A stretch of DNA of 64,000 nt from Littorina saxatilis (lineage: Eukaryota > Mollusca > Gastropoda > Littorinimorpha > Littorinidae), in NCBI RefSeq assembly GCF_037325665.1, contig NC_090249.1, forward strand, positions 60,316,267 through 60,380,266. The letters are read 5' to 3'. Under the pieces are notes generated by a model that did not search any database, was not told the DNA's origin, and saw only the letters and a list, made by a program, of their open reading frames with translations. Shown one piece after another: positions 55,801 through 64,000 of the stretch; the stretch's first letter is position 1; every line of letters starts with the position of its first letter. Both the position numbers and the translations under genes were made by a program.

Positions 55801-56279
55801 AAAATACCCAGCATGCTTCCTCCGAAAGCGGCGTATGGCTGCCTAAATGGCGGGGTAAAAACGGTCATACACGTAAAATTCCACTCGTGCAAACCACGAG
55901 TGCACGTGGGAGTTTCAGCCCACGAACGCAGAAGAAGAAGAAGAAGTATGAAAACACAAGAAACAATGGTCAGATATTCTTAGAAGTTTCTCTCTCCTTA
56001 GTTTCCCTGGCTTATTCCTCCATCTGTTCATCATGTAAAACCCAACATATACAACGAAGATCAACAGACACAGACAGGCACACACACTACTCGTAACAAC
56101 ATTCAATGAATGATTCATAACGCGTATAACAAATTGAAATTCTCACCTCCACCTATAGTATACATCACGTACATAACTAGGCACGCAACAAGCATGTGCA
56201 ATATGAAATATTTCTTGCACCCCCTGTAAACATTGCTAAAACGGAACTGTACGCGATCTCCTGGATAATGATGAGCCAT
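48753..56279 (-). CDS. FAM151/menorin-like protein (DUF2181), complete, four coding exons
   Basis: Exons in transcript order: 56147..56279, 52537..52677, 51317..51540, 48753..49868 (1614 nt, 537 residues). Splice sites and phases all agree. Residues ~1-44 include a predicted membrane segment (YFILHMLVACLVMYVMYTI), likely a signal anchor. About 60-306 form the FAM151 domain: VTWARATNS, MVEGDVIL, LPVMAQPP, DWIDRLK, KGIKLDFSTIDPFELSL, FPVWIHANVLQGP, CTVSLGWTTG, GYSW, QPVMFEARLSLIRNS, matching FAM151B closely. FAM151/menorin proteins have a PLC/GDPD-like fold; worm MNR-1 is a skin-derived cue for dendrites, and vertebrate FAM151B is needed in photoreceptors. Two histidines conserved in the human protein appear as Arg (WARATN) and Gln (MAQPP). 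A further ~230 residues (307-537) follow the domain, of unknown kind, ending KHEL. Confidence 0.9.
49869..50174. other. FAM151-like intron, nothing recognised
   Basis: Short AT-rich stretch before a MITE; no element seen. Confidence 0.5.
50175..50528. mobile_element. MITE, GGTCTGTTTACGGTAAC family, copy C
   Basis: TIRs at 50193 and ending 50509, TAGGCC-type edge. Same orientation as copy A but with about 100 bp of different interior (GTTTGCGCTCAAACAGCAGA). Confidence 0.85.
50740..50895. repeat. 22-bp minisatellite, 7 copies
   Basis: Unit GACGGCCATTCTCAGCCTGG AA with a C/T variant. It continues into the 82-bp array, whose units contain one 22-bp unit each; the smaller repeat is nested in the larger. 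Confidence 0.95.
50896..51370 (-). repeat. 82-bp tandem array duplicating an exon end and splice donor
   Basis: Donor-bearing copies end at 50907, 50989, 51071, 51153 and 51235, plus the real exon end at 51317. On the minus strand each unit reads CTTAAC, CTTTGAGCTTTCTCTGCAG, the 24 nt coding RLQEADRA, then the donor GTAAGG. Units are near identical. Confidence 0.97.
51317..51540 (-). CDS. FAM151-like exon 3 (MVEGDVIL ... GIKLDF)
   Basis: HVHMVEGDVILRGQGTD through KGIKLDFSTIDPFELSLQ and RLQEADRA. Donor GTAAGG, phase 0. Its 3' end and donor are the first unit of an 82-bp tandem array that runs into the intron. Confidence 0.93.
51541..52128. other. FAM151-like intron, nothing recognised
   Basis: AT-rich intron; it ends at the left copy of the target duplication GCAGCAGTAT (52119-52128). 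Confidence 0.5.
52129..52515 (-). mobile_element. tRNA-headed SINE, GGGTGCAGTGGCCTAGTGG head
   Basis: Minus-strand SINE with a 10-bp target duplication GCAGCAGTAT on both sides (52119-52128 and 52516-52525). The head has a tRNA-like A box (GTGGCCTAGTGGATAAGAGG) and a decayed B box. The tail is the one shared with the SINEs at 39551 and 55569. Confidence 0.88.
52537..52677 (-). CDS. FAM151-like exon 2
   Basis: LIPHMPFLRIGSDINALMFF then DVNNDASKVTWARATNSREK. Donor GTAAGT; a SINE is inserted about 20 nt into the following intron. Confidence 0.9.
52813..53051. mobile_element. MITE, GGTCTGTTTACGGTAAC family, copy D (reverse)
   Basis: Interior in the reverse order compared with copies A and E (ATAGGGTCGGTAGGTCG first). 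Long A and T/C homopolymers. Confidence 0.85.
53073..53240. mobile_element. CAGTGGTACC-type MITE
   Basis: CAGTGGTACCTACTATGAGA and, inverted, GATACCACTTTA with AAGAACACC / GGTGTTCTT subterminal matches. Related to 1541..1722. Confidence 0.5.
53323..53560. mobile_element. MITE, GGTCTGTTTACGGTAAC family, copy E
   Basis: Forward orientation; ends GGTCTGTTTACGGTAAC and GTTACCGTAAACAGACC. Confidence 0.87.
53682..53918. mobile_element. MITE, GGTCTGTTTACGGTAAC family, copy F (reverse)
   Basis: Reverse orientation relative to copy E, only about 120 bp away. Confidence 0.87.
53919..54130 (+). mobile_element. LINE reverse-transcriptase C-terminal fragment with in-frame 39-bp repeat
   Basis: Plus-strand frame LPSLIKHRQKRDDMIQAYKI recalls the RRxRGDMIxxYKIL segment near the C-terminus of CR1/Jockey-type LINE reverse transcriptases. 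The 39-bp unit coding DDMIQAYKILNGV is repeated four times in frame. Nothing else of the LINE remains. Confidence 0.6.
54131..55546 (+). mobile_element. TTAGTCAAG MITE, copy 3, with nested SINE
   Basis: Starts TTTAGTCAAGTTTTGACTAA and ends TTTTCGCCTTACGCGACTTG. Its right end is split by the SINE at 55138. It has extra sequence near 54805-54960 compared with copies 1 and 2 and is more diverged. Confidence 0.82.
55138..55514 (-). mobile_element. tRNA-headed SINE with 13-bp target duplication
   Basis: Duplication GTATTTTCGCCTT at 55125-55137 and 55515-55527, inside a MITE. The minus-strand head GGGCGCAGTGGCGTGGTGGT and near-perfect B box GTGAGTTCGAATCCC are followed by the shared tail and (GAA)n. 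Confidence 0.93.
55569..55945 (+). mobile_element. tRNA-headed SINE (GTAGCTCAGTCGG head) with 12-bp target duplication
   Basis: Duplication GTATGAAAACAC at 55557-55568 and 55946-55957. Head GGGGATGTAGCTCAGTCGGT, B box GTGAGTTCGTCCCC, shared tail, (GAA)n end. Highly similar to 39551..39924. Confidence 0.93.
56147..56279 (-). CDS. FAM151-like first coding exon with membrane anchor
   Basis: Starts ATG: MAHHYPGDRVQFRFSNVYRG then CKKYFILHMLVACLVMYVMY. One hydrophobic helix follows a basic stretch, so a type II anchor or uncleaved signal is likely. Donor GTGAGA, phase 1, exactly as exon 2 requires. Assignment to this gene rests on strand, phase and topology rather than on similarity. Confidence 0.7.
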
Positions 56280-56975
56280 TATTAGCGACGAGAGGTTTCT
56301 GTCTCAGTTGAAACTTCGCTTCCTGAAATCCTTCAAGGCTCCTCTGCCAAGGGAGATAAGTTAACCTGCACGAAATGAAAAAGAAAAAAATAAGAAAAAT
56401 ATGCAAAAATAAGATAACCGTAAAAATTATGCTGTTTTAGACTATGCAAGTTAGATGCAAGAGGTATAGTAAAAGTTAGACATGATGGGAAATTTAGAAT
56501 TAATTTCATTACTCTCGTTCATGTCGTGATTAAACATGGCGCCTGTCTGAGAACGAAAATACGAGGTTGAGAAATTAATCACCCAAAGGTGGTGTTTGTC
56601 TTGTGAAAAAGGTAAACAACTGCTAGATTGAGCTTCCTTAGCTCTGATGTTTTCATTGTGTCCCAATATTTTTCGCTGTAACGCTTTTGATTTGAAGAAA
56701 TTGTGTTGGGAATTTTGCCTTTTGTTTGATGCATTTGCGTCAGAGCCAATTTTGCCACAAATTGAATCGCGACGGAGGGGTCGATGTTTCGCCCTTGTAA
56801 GTTGTATGAGGAGAGCACGTTGCGTGTTTGCTGCCATCATGTACATAAACGAAGAGAGGTTGTTTTCATGCTTCTCGTTTACCGATCCGACTGTCTGTGT
56901 CTTCTGTCTAGGTTAGATTTGCCTTTGGATTGAACTCAGCATAATACCCAACGCAGGGATGCTTGCTGAAGTAGG

Positions 56976-57272
56976 GTGTTTCGTTGTTCAGGCTCATTTT
57001 GTAATACGGACCACTTCAAGTTCAATTTCTCCCAGTTTACATTGCTAAAATCCTTGTATCCAGAACTCGTACATGGGGTGTTGGTTGAATCACTAAAGCA
57101 ATTTGAATACTGTCACTGTGCCAGTAGTCTACTAATGTACTGGTCAAAGATCAATTTAGGTGATCAATCAGATCATGCAACCTGGGAGTTGGAACACCGA
57201 ATTTTAAGCTTCATTCGAGGTGTGGATACCGTCTTATTCAAGGATTGTAATAACTGTACAGAAAAGTGGTGA
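56976..57272 (+). other. Unassigned open frame, possible terminal exon
   Basis: Frame with FTLLKSLYPELVHGVLVESL then KQFEYCHCASSLLMYWSKIN and ILSFIRGVDTVLFKDCNNCT, ending TGA. Helix-like composition looks protein-like. A possible acceptor TTGTTCAG lies at its start and there is no ATG. I recognise no family; a retrocopy remnant is possible. Confidence 0.25.
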
Positions 57273-57719
57273 TCACACTTTCCTAAAAATAGATCATTAG
57301 AATTTAGATGGTAAAATATGTGCATACACTTAGGCCTACTTCATCCTGAGTGAAAATTTTGAATTTATTTAAAAACGACAACAGAACAATATATGAAAAA
57401 ATGAAAGCAAAAATTTGCCCAAAAAAGGCTTCCATCTTTTAGTGTTATTATTTTATCAGTCGTGTATCAATGTATGATGTACTACATCATATCTGCCACT
57501 CAGCAGTCCGGAAGATCTATTCAAGGGCAATAGACACAGAGGCCTTTCTTAGTTTCTAAAATAAACTATTAGGTGTCGTTTGAACCTTTCAATATAGTTT
57601 GCTACAGACTAATAGTTGAAGCAAAACTTTTTTTTCCAGTGAATTATTACAGTTGGGAAAGGAAGAGAAATTAGTGGTCTAAAAAGTCTGCCACTGTGCC
57701 AGTGAAGTGAAGATAGTAT

Positions 57720-57881
57720 CATGGGTGCAACTCTGCCGGCTACACGCCGGCAGCCGGTTTTTGGTTTCATCGGCTGCCGATGTTTTTGTTTCCAGGAGAG
57801 GTTTTTTTGGGCATTTTAAATACTAAAAAAGCTGGACCCCAACTTTTGCCGGTTTTTGGAATTTTCCAGGTTGCACCCATG
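57720..57881. mobile_element. 162-bp MITE CATGGGTGCAAC, 6-bp target duplication
   Basis: Ends CATGGGTGCAAC / GTTGCACCCATG flanked by TAGTAT on both sides. CCGGC-rich subterminal repeats. Same end type as 9829..11014. Confidence 0.8.
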
Positions 57882-58015
57882 TAGTATAATCAGAAGGTTG
57901 TTCTATTTTAAGGCAATGTTTGTTGTACAAAGAAAAGTGTGCATGTTGCAGAGATTATAGCACTGTGTGATCTGGCCAAGGAATACATTTCAATGCTGCA
58001 CATCTGAATGGACTG

Positions 58016-58060
58016 ATGTCCATGGACACCATGGAATTCACAGCTGCCAATGTTGAACAG
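58016..58060 (+). CDS. IPO13: IPO13 first coding exon
   Basis: MSMDTMEFTAANVEQ; donor GTAGAC is weak. An in-frame TGA lies about 50 nt upstream, so this is a true N-terminus. Confidence 0.78.
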
Positions 58061-61000
58061 GTAGACTCACTGTAATGGATGTTACTGTTAGTATTTAAAA
58101 CTAGCGCACCTCTTGTTTGGGTTACACATGTGCTGGTCTGCATGCACATTCCTTCACAATTGCATATATATACTATAGGCCTCTAATTGTATGCATGCAA
58201 TGTGTGCAGGTGCTTGCTTTGTATCCTTTACACTTGCAAGCGTGCACACGTACACTCACACATGCACGCAAGCATGCACACTTACACACTCACACACACA
58301 CAACACACACACACAGATGCACATGTGCATGCTGTTGCTCACTAGAACCCACAGTCTCCCTTACCAGTTACCTCCATTGTCCATCTGTGGCGATACTTGG
58401 TCTGTCTAGTCTTACATAGAAAGATGACGCTTTCTATTTCTTGCTATCTCATGTGCTCACAACAAGTCACAGATATTAATATGCACATCCAGTGTCTCTG
58501 TCTCACAGAAGGACACTTGCTCGTACAGAAAGATAATTATTCTTGGATAGCATAGAAACACACACCGTCTTACATCTCGGCACACACCAATTGTCACGTT
58601 TCAATTGATCACAAAAGGTGATTATGAACGGTTAGTTACTGCTAACTAACTAACCACACCACGATCCACTCTCGCAGTCATACAAATAGATAAAGATAAA
58701 GATGTTCCGGTTACCGCTGAGTAGTAGATACCGCTGAATCCGATGAGTAGGAAAAAGGCTGCAACAAAAAGCATCGGTGCACTAAACATGCCATGCAACC
58801 CTTCACCCTCCACCTTCAAATATGTCACCTTTACATATTTCATCGAGCACGTGGCCTGCACAAACGAACTTTTAAAACAACAAATCAGCTATTTTCCTTC
58901 CTTCTCTCCATATAGATCTGCAAAAACCAGATTGGAGTCCAGCTATAACGAACCTGGGTATAACGAAATCCCGCTTTTAACGAACTGCCATTGATTTCCC
59001 GGCAGACAGCCTTCTATTTCTTACTTGTTACTTTCCGGCTACAACGAACCTTTTGAACTCATTTGCATAACGAACCCCTCTTATAACAAACACGTTTTCA
59101 TCGCCCCAGAGCCGTTTGGTCTCTAAAAGTCACAAGGCTACAACGAACTGATGTCAATAATTGTCTCCAAAGACAAAAATACACAAACACAAGTGCACAT
59201 CGCGTGATGAGCGAACTCTGAACAAACAGCGGGAGGTGCACGGAACAGCCACCGCCGCTGTGTTTTCACTATTCCAATCAGCTGCTAAGCTATGACTGTG
59301 CTCTAAAAAGTCACAAGGCTACAACGATCTGCCAGGCGAGATCAAAGGCAGGTCCATTGTGATAGCTGGGTGGCCTTATTTATAGACACTGACCTTCTTC
59401 CCAGGGGTCATTGACCCAGTTTTAGCTATGAGAGGTGGTTCCCCTTTCATATGAGAGAGGAAACACTTCCTGCACCCGGGTCAGTGACCGAGTTTAACCT
59501 ATGGGGAGTTTAACCTATGGGGCGGTCTCTTTGATGTCTTGAGAGGAAACTTGGCCAGGGTAGGACATGCACCAGAACTGGTGGACACCATGAAATCGGA
59601 GATTGATCAGATGTACATGTACCGTACTTTCCGGGTCATAAGGCGCGACTTTTTTCCTCGAGTTCGACCCCTGCGTCTTGTATAACGAAGCGCCTAATCC
59701 GTGTATGAAATACGAAAAAAATCAAAGAGACCGCTTGAGTACCAGTCAAACAACTTGTGATAATGCATGTTTCAGCTACTAGGTACTGCCCTGCCTTTGA
59801 TCTGGCCGCACACACAGATTTCCACTCTGTTAAACTCGGTCACTGACCGGTCACTGACCCCGATGCAGGAAGTGTTTCCTCTCAGATATGACAGGGGAAC
59901 CACCTCTCATGGCAAAAACTGGGTCATTGACCCCTGGGAAGAAGGTCGTGTCTTTTAACAAGGCCACCCAGCTATCACAATGCCTTTGATCTGGCCGCAC
60001 ACACAGAGCACACATATTTTCACTCAGTTAAAGTCGGTCACTGACCCCGATGCAGGAAGTGTTTCCTCTCTCAGATATGACAGGGGAACCACCTCTCATG
60101 GCAAAAACTGGGTCATTTTGGTGCGCCCTATGGCCCCCTGCGTCCAATGGGTGACTGGATTACAATTTTTTTTAAAAAGAAGGGGGTGCGTCTTAGATAA
60201 CGAAGCGCCTTGTCACCCGGAAAGTACGGTACATGCTTTTACACGACTTTTTAAATTTTACTTCTAAAATTGTGACAGTAAAGTGAACATTTGAACTATG
60301 CCTCTATGGATTATATTATGAAGCTGTTGAAAACATGCAGAGATTGTACTCTCCAAGGAAAGATCGATGGGACTATCATTTGAAGGTGAGTGGGAAAACT
60401 TCTCTAAAGGCCATTTAGGGTTGAAAACTCTACAGCGAATTACTGATATAACGAACTAAAATGTATCTCCCTTGAGATTCGTTGTACCCGGACTCCACTG
60501 TACAGATTATTATTTTAGCGTCACAAAGAGCAAATTATGCGCTAACCTGGAAAGAACAACAGAGAGTATTTCATTCCACAAACATAGACTCGTCAACACC
60601 GTTAAATAACGATTTATTATCTCAACAGCCTAATGTAAGTAGCTCTCCTTTAAGCGAATCCGCTTCCTTTGTATGGCTTTTGTCCGTCGACGAATTTCCT
60701 GCCACACTCCTCTTGTGCTGAATTTACTTCATGCGTGGAAATTTTTACCCCGCTCAGCCAAGAAACAACCTGACAACCTCGTCGTCAGCAACATGTAAAC
60801 AGCGAAAAGTGGTCCCTTCTTGACATTCCTAACAGCCCTACTGTACAGGCAGAACGGCACGTTGACATAAAATAATACATCACCCCGCGTTGAAAACCAT
60901 CAAACTGTTAGGAAGAAGAAACAAGGACCTTTCTCTCTTGCTGCTATGTTTCAAGTGTGTCGTTTCAATTCATCCTCAAAACACCATGAAAAACATCACG

Positions 61001-63842
61001 TGACTCTAGCGACCAATCACTATCGTCACACGTACAGCTCAGTTCCCAGTTGATTTTGTCCAGACAGCAAAATCACGCACGTGGAAACCCTGTACACAAT
61101 GTCGTCCCTTGCATGCCAGCCAGGCGTGCAGAAAACGAAATCCCCGTGCCAAGCTCGGTCAGCAGAAACCAGCCCGTCGCCAAAAGCACAGGCGCTTTTC
61201 GTTGCAATTTGAGAAAGGCACCCCTCAGAGTGTTCCTTTCTCAATCCATGTCACTAAAACCGTGACACCAATACATGCACTATTTAATTGACACGTGTTT
61301 GTGATAGGCTGTACTGTGGCGCTGTCACCAAGGCTGAAATCCACGATTACTGTCAGCAACACATTACCACCCACTGCATGGATTGCCACACATACATACA
61401 CACACACACACAAACACACTCTCTCTCTCTCTCTCTCACTCTCTCTCTCACTCTCTCTCACTCACTCTCTCTCACTCTCTCTCACTCTCTCTCTCTCTCT
61501 CTCACTCTCTCTCACTCTCTCTCACTCTCTCTCTCTCTCTCTCTCGCTCTCTCTCTCTTTCTCTGTATTCACATTATGAGTGTTTGTGACAGGCTGTGCT
61601 GCAGTTCTATCACCAAGGCTACGTGCAGCACGAGGTCCACAAATGGCTGTCAGACGCTCAGTACTCCCCCACCGCCTGGACGTTCAGCTGGGACCTCATT
61701 CTCCCCACCAAAGTGAGGCTCAGCGAAACTTTAACACAAGAAACTGAAAAATAGAATAGATTAAAACTTAAAATAAAGAGCATTTTTGTTTTTCAGAAGC
61801 CATGGTTAGCTTATTGAAAGAGATCATTTTTGCCATTTAGTTTTTGGGGGAACCCTTGATACATGTGCAGATTCTGGCTCGAAAGGGTGAAATCAGAGAA
61901 ACAAAACAAACGTTAGTAAATTTATTTTAATGTTAACAATATTGTCGTGTTCCGTTTGTCTTCATATTTATATGCCACCAATGTGATTTCTCAGATTGAG
62001 ACGATAAAGTTATTTATTTTGATTTGATTTATAGCCACCAAAAACTTTCAACAGCGAATAAAAAAGGTTTTGATGGGTTTCATGGGACGTTGACTTTATA
62101 ACTCATGTTGTTACTGATTACAGAACCTCTTTCAGCAGAGCGGAAAAAAACACCCAGATGTATAGTTGAACAAAGAAGTCCTGTCAGTGTCACCCAATGG
62201 GAGCTTTTCTGTTGACTGGCTGTCATAAATAAATCAGATGTTTTTCACTAGTTTCTGAGTTTCATTTGTTTAGTTTTCATTTGCAAAATTGTACTTGTTT
62301 TCTTTCAGTCTGTGGAAGTGCAGTTTTTTGGCGCCAGCTGTCTTCACATAAGAATTGCAAGATTCTGGTGAGATTTCTTTCACACTTACTTGCTGTAGAC
62401 AAAACGATGTGTGTTTAAGTATGAGTGTGCTTGTGAGAGAGAACATTTTGTGTTTAATGGGTATTTTAAATTGTAAACGTCACAGGCTAAAAGCATGCGT
62501 GTACTTAAGTGTCTTACATCTTTGCTCTTGGGCTTATTGTGTGCACAGTGGTGGTTTTTACAGGCATTACTTTATGTACTTTACAGGCATGAACTTCCTC
62601 CAAGCCAGTACCAAACCCTCAAGGAACAGTTGATTGAGAGAATAGCACAGTTAGCCAAGGGACCCAGAATAGTCCTCACACGGTTATGCATTGTGGTAAG
62701 CATAGTTTAAATCTGTACTATGTTTGTTTTAACACTGATGAATGAACAAATGTAGTTGGAAGTCAATGCCATTTTTCGTGAAAATTTGTAGCGAAATTAG
62801 CTATGAAAGCAATGGCTATGGGGGTGGGTTTTTTCGTTAACACCAAGTTCCTGAGATTTGTAATGACAGAAAAGAGAGAGAAGGACTTCTTTAAAGCAAC
62901 GTGTAAATAGCTCAACCCAAAAGTTTTCTTTTTATTCTTAACGGCCTGGGGTCAGAATAATGTGTCAAATAAAAAAAAGTATGATTAAATGACCAAAGAC
63001 CGAGGCCTGGGAACAACGCTGCTTAGATAACATCCTACCTCTCTGTTGTGTCCAGCTGTCGTCGCTGGTTCTCCACCTGACGCCGGAGCACTGGCCGGAC
63101 GCCATTCCGTCACTCATCACCATGTTCCAGCAGGACAACCCCAACCTGGACGTCAGTATCTCTTACACCCTTTCTCTCCATGACCCACACCATTTCTTTA
63201 CGCAGGGTTACTGATCATAATGCGAGGGCGTTATATTACGTGTAATGCTCAATACCTGTAGAGGCCATTAGCATTTTGCCGCCATCGCCGATGCTGCAAT
63301 CTTCAGTGCCGGCTTTATCCTCTGCTTCTCTGTTGTGAAAATAACATCTAGATGTGTATATGTAGCTGTGTAGTGAGGTAGTGGAACATCTGTATTTTTT
63401 CTTTTAGCCAAAGATGTTTTTTCTTGGCCGTAGAGACGCATTATATGCCAGGCATTTGTTCTGTCCGTTAGTACAGCAGTTTCAGTCATGAAAATCAAAG
63501 CCACACATTTTTTTTCTTTTCTATTTTTTTTAATATTAGCATGATTAACTGCATGAGGTGATTATAAGTTTTGTGTTGAAAGAAAAAAAGAAGACTTCAC
63601 CCTTTCGGTGGACGATGTAGCCTGGCTTTGTTTGTTGTGGATTTGGGTGTTTCTTTTTTATCATCGACATTTTGGTCTCTTTGTTTCGATCTTAGCTCTC
63701 TTTTTCTCCACCCCCCTCCCCTCTTCCTCCCCTCCCTTTTTGTACAGGACTGAATTTTTTACGTTGCACATGCCGTTTTGTTTGACAGAGCACACAAAGA
63801 TGCCACCTACTTCTAGAAATTCTGACAGTTTTGCCCGAGGAG
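58016..63842 (+). CDS. IPO13: Importin-13 (karyopherin), 3' partial: first six coding exons
   Basis: IPO13 is a bidirectional importin-beta family receptor; known cargoes include UBC9 and MAGO-Y14 (import) and eIF1A (export). Exons: 58016..58060, 61593..61712, 62309..62367, 62587..62695, 63056..63151, 63789..63842, continuing past the window; 161 residues, phases consistent. Translation: MEFTAANVEQ, AVLQFYHQG, VHKWLSDAQYSPTAWTFSWD, VEVQFFGASCLHIRIARFW, LPPSQYQTLKEQLIERIAQL, GPRIVLTRLCIV, LTPEHWPDAIPSLITMFQQD, RCHLLLEILTVLPEE. Human IPO13 has FTVENVEKALHQLYYDP, KWLMQAQVSPQAWHFSWQLL, IQYFGASALHIKISRYW, KIVLTRLCVALASLAL and LLELLTVLPEE at the same places. This is the importin-N Ran-binding region. 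The start is the first ATG after an in-frame TGA; the third ATG (58031) is also possible. Confidence 0.93.
58240..58320. repeat. CA-rich microsatellite
   Basis: Interrupted (CA)n in IPO13 intron 1. Confidence 0.85.
58928..60502. mobile_element. Tigger/pogo-like TIR element with nested second element
   Basis: Left end CAGATTGGAGTCCAGCTATA then ACGAAC; the right end, inverted, CAGTGGAGTCCGGGTACAAC. Several TATAACGAAC repeats follow the left end. The ends recall pogo/Tigger families. No transposase frame seen. Contains 59620..60231. Confidence 0.6.
59620..60231. mobile_element. TIR element TACCGTACTTTCCGGGT (612 bp)
   Basis: Ends TACCGTACTTTCCGGGT / ACCCGGAAAGTACGGTA with CATG on both flanks. 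The interior contains two direct copies of a passage with TGCCTTTGATCTGGCCGCAC and GGTCACTGACCCCGATGCAG. Part of this passage also lies, inverted, in the host element near 59400-59500. Confidence 0.7.
60503..61285. other. IPO13 intron 1, unique-looking part
   Basis: No gene or mobile element recognised. Confidence 0.5.
61286..61360 (+). repeat. Decayed duplicate of IPO13 exon 2 start with acceptor
   Basis: TGTTTGTGATAG followed by GCTGTACTGTGGCGCTGTCA and CCAAGGCT parallels the real TGTTTGTGACAG, GCTGTGCTGCAGTTCTATCA, CCAAGGCT at 61581. Confidence 0.75.
61395..61566. repeat. (CA)n then (CT)n microsatellite
   Basis: About 170 nt of CACA and CTCT(CACT) repeats ending 27 nt before the acceptor of IPO13 exon 2; it could act as an extended polypyrimidine tract. 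Confidence 0.97.
61593..61712 (+). CDS. IPO13: IPO13 exon 2
   Basis: AVLQFYHQGYVQHEVHKWLS then DAQYSPTAWTFSWDLILPTK; 40 codons, phase 0 at both ends. A decayed copy of its acceptor and start lies at 61290-61360. Confidence 0.95.
61713..62308. other. IPO13 intron 2, nothing recognised
   Basis: AT-rich intron. Confidence 0.6.
62309..62367 (+). CDS. IPO13: IPO13 exon 3
   Basis: SVEVQFFGASCLHIRIARF plus a split tryptophan codon. Acceptor TTTCTTTCAG, donor GTGAGA. Confidence 0.95.
62587..62695 (+). CDS. IPO13: IPO13 exon 4
   Basis: HELPPSQYQTLKEQLIERIA then QLAKGPRIVLTRLCIV. Acceptor TTTACAG, donor GTAAGC. Confidence 0.95.
62696..63055. other. IPO13 intron 4, nothing recognised
   Basis: AT-rich intron. 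Confidence 0.6.
63056..63151 (+). CDS. IPO13: IPO13 exon 5
   Basis: LSSLVLHLTPEHWPDAIPSL then ITMFQQDNPNLD; donor GTCAGT, phase 0. Confidence 0.94.
63152..63788. other. IPO13 intron 5, nothing recognised
   Basis: AT-rich intron with a T-rich stretch near 63505-63535. Confidence 0.6.
63789..63842 (+). CDS. IPO13: IPO13 exon 6
   Basis: STQRCHLLLEILTVLPEE, matching human GRCLALLELLTVLPEE. Acceptor TTTGACAG, donor GTTAGT. Confidence 0.92.
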
Positions 63843-64000
63843 GTTAGTATTGTATGTAGCGGTTGTTTGTAGTTGAATAATGTAGATGCCTGATATTTTC
63901 TGCTATATTAATCTTTCCAAATGTATGACTGATTTTACAGAGTTTTGAAAATTGTGAAAATGTAAATGTAAGCTGGCTGGAAGTAAGAAGATGGTAACAA

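Larger units (their letters stand above)
56280..58015. other. Divergent interval between FAM151-like gene and IPO13
   Basis: Presumably holds the promoters and 5' UTRs of both genes. No TATA box or CpG-rich core is evident by eye. It contains a candidate exon (56976..57272) and a small MITE (57720..57881). Confidence 0.55.

Overview
The window is a nuclear segment of an invertebrate animal genome, most likely a gastropod mollusc. The genes are spliced with GT-AG introns. The four recognisable proteins are animal orthologues, and the introns are crowded with tRNA-headed SINEs, MITEs and two DIRS-type elements of kinds common in mollusc genomes. A littorinid snail is my guess from the look of the repeats, not something the sequence proves.

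Layout: (1) 29-6160, minus strand: five internal exons of a Nipped-B/NIPBL cohesin-loader gene, cut off at both sides (window start and a 200-N gap). (2) 6161-6360: assembly gap. (3) 6691-39134, plus strand: SCP2/SCPx, thirteen exons coding for 431 residues from the middle of the thiolase domain through the SCP2 domain to a C-terminal SKL peroxisomal signal. The first ~115 residues are missing, probably in or beyond the gap. Its introns hold both DIRS fossils, a 3.9-kb minisatellite and many DNA transposons. (4) 39135-48752: intergenic repeats. (5) 48753-56279, minus strand: a complete four-exon FAM151/menorin-like gene (537 residues) with a predicted N-terminal membrane anchor. (6) 58016-63842 and beyond, plus strand: the first six coding exons of importin-13 (IPO13). 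SCP2 and the FAM151-like gene are convergent; the FAM151-like gene and IPO13 are divergent, 1.7 kb apart. The four genes have unrelated jobs (cohesin loading, peroxisomal lipid thiolysis and transfer, a secreted or membrane protein, nuclear import), so nothing suggests functional linkage.

The most striking feature is a recurring structure: short tandem arrays whose repeat unit spans an exon-intron boundary. They copy the exon edge together with its splice site. There are clear cases at three SCP2 exons and one FAM151 exon, and a decayed one at IPO13 exon 2. In two arrays every extra copy looks like a complete in-frame micro-exon (24 nt in the FAM151-like gene, 48 nt in SCP2), so copy number could change the protein. 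A further 51-bp array in SCP2 appears to have arisen at the junction between a MITE end and the intron's own 3' end. All exon calls were made by eye from conceptual translation, splice consensus, phase continuity and remembered orthologue sequences; no search was run.
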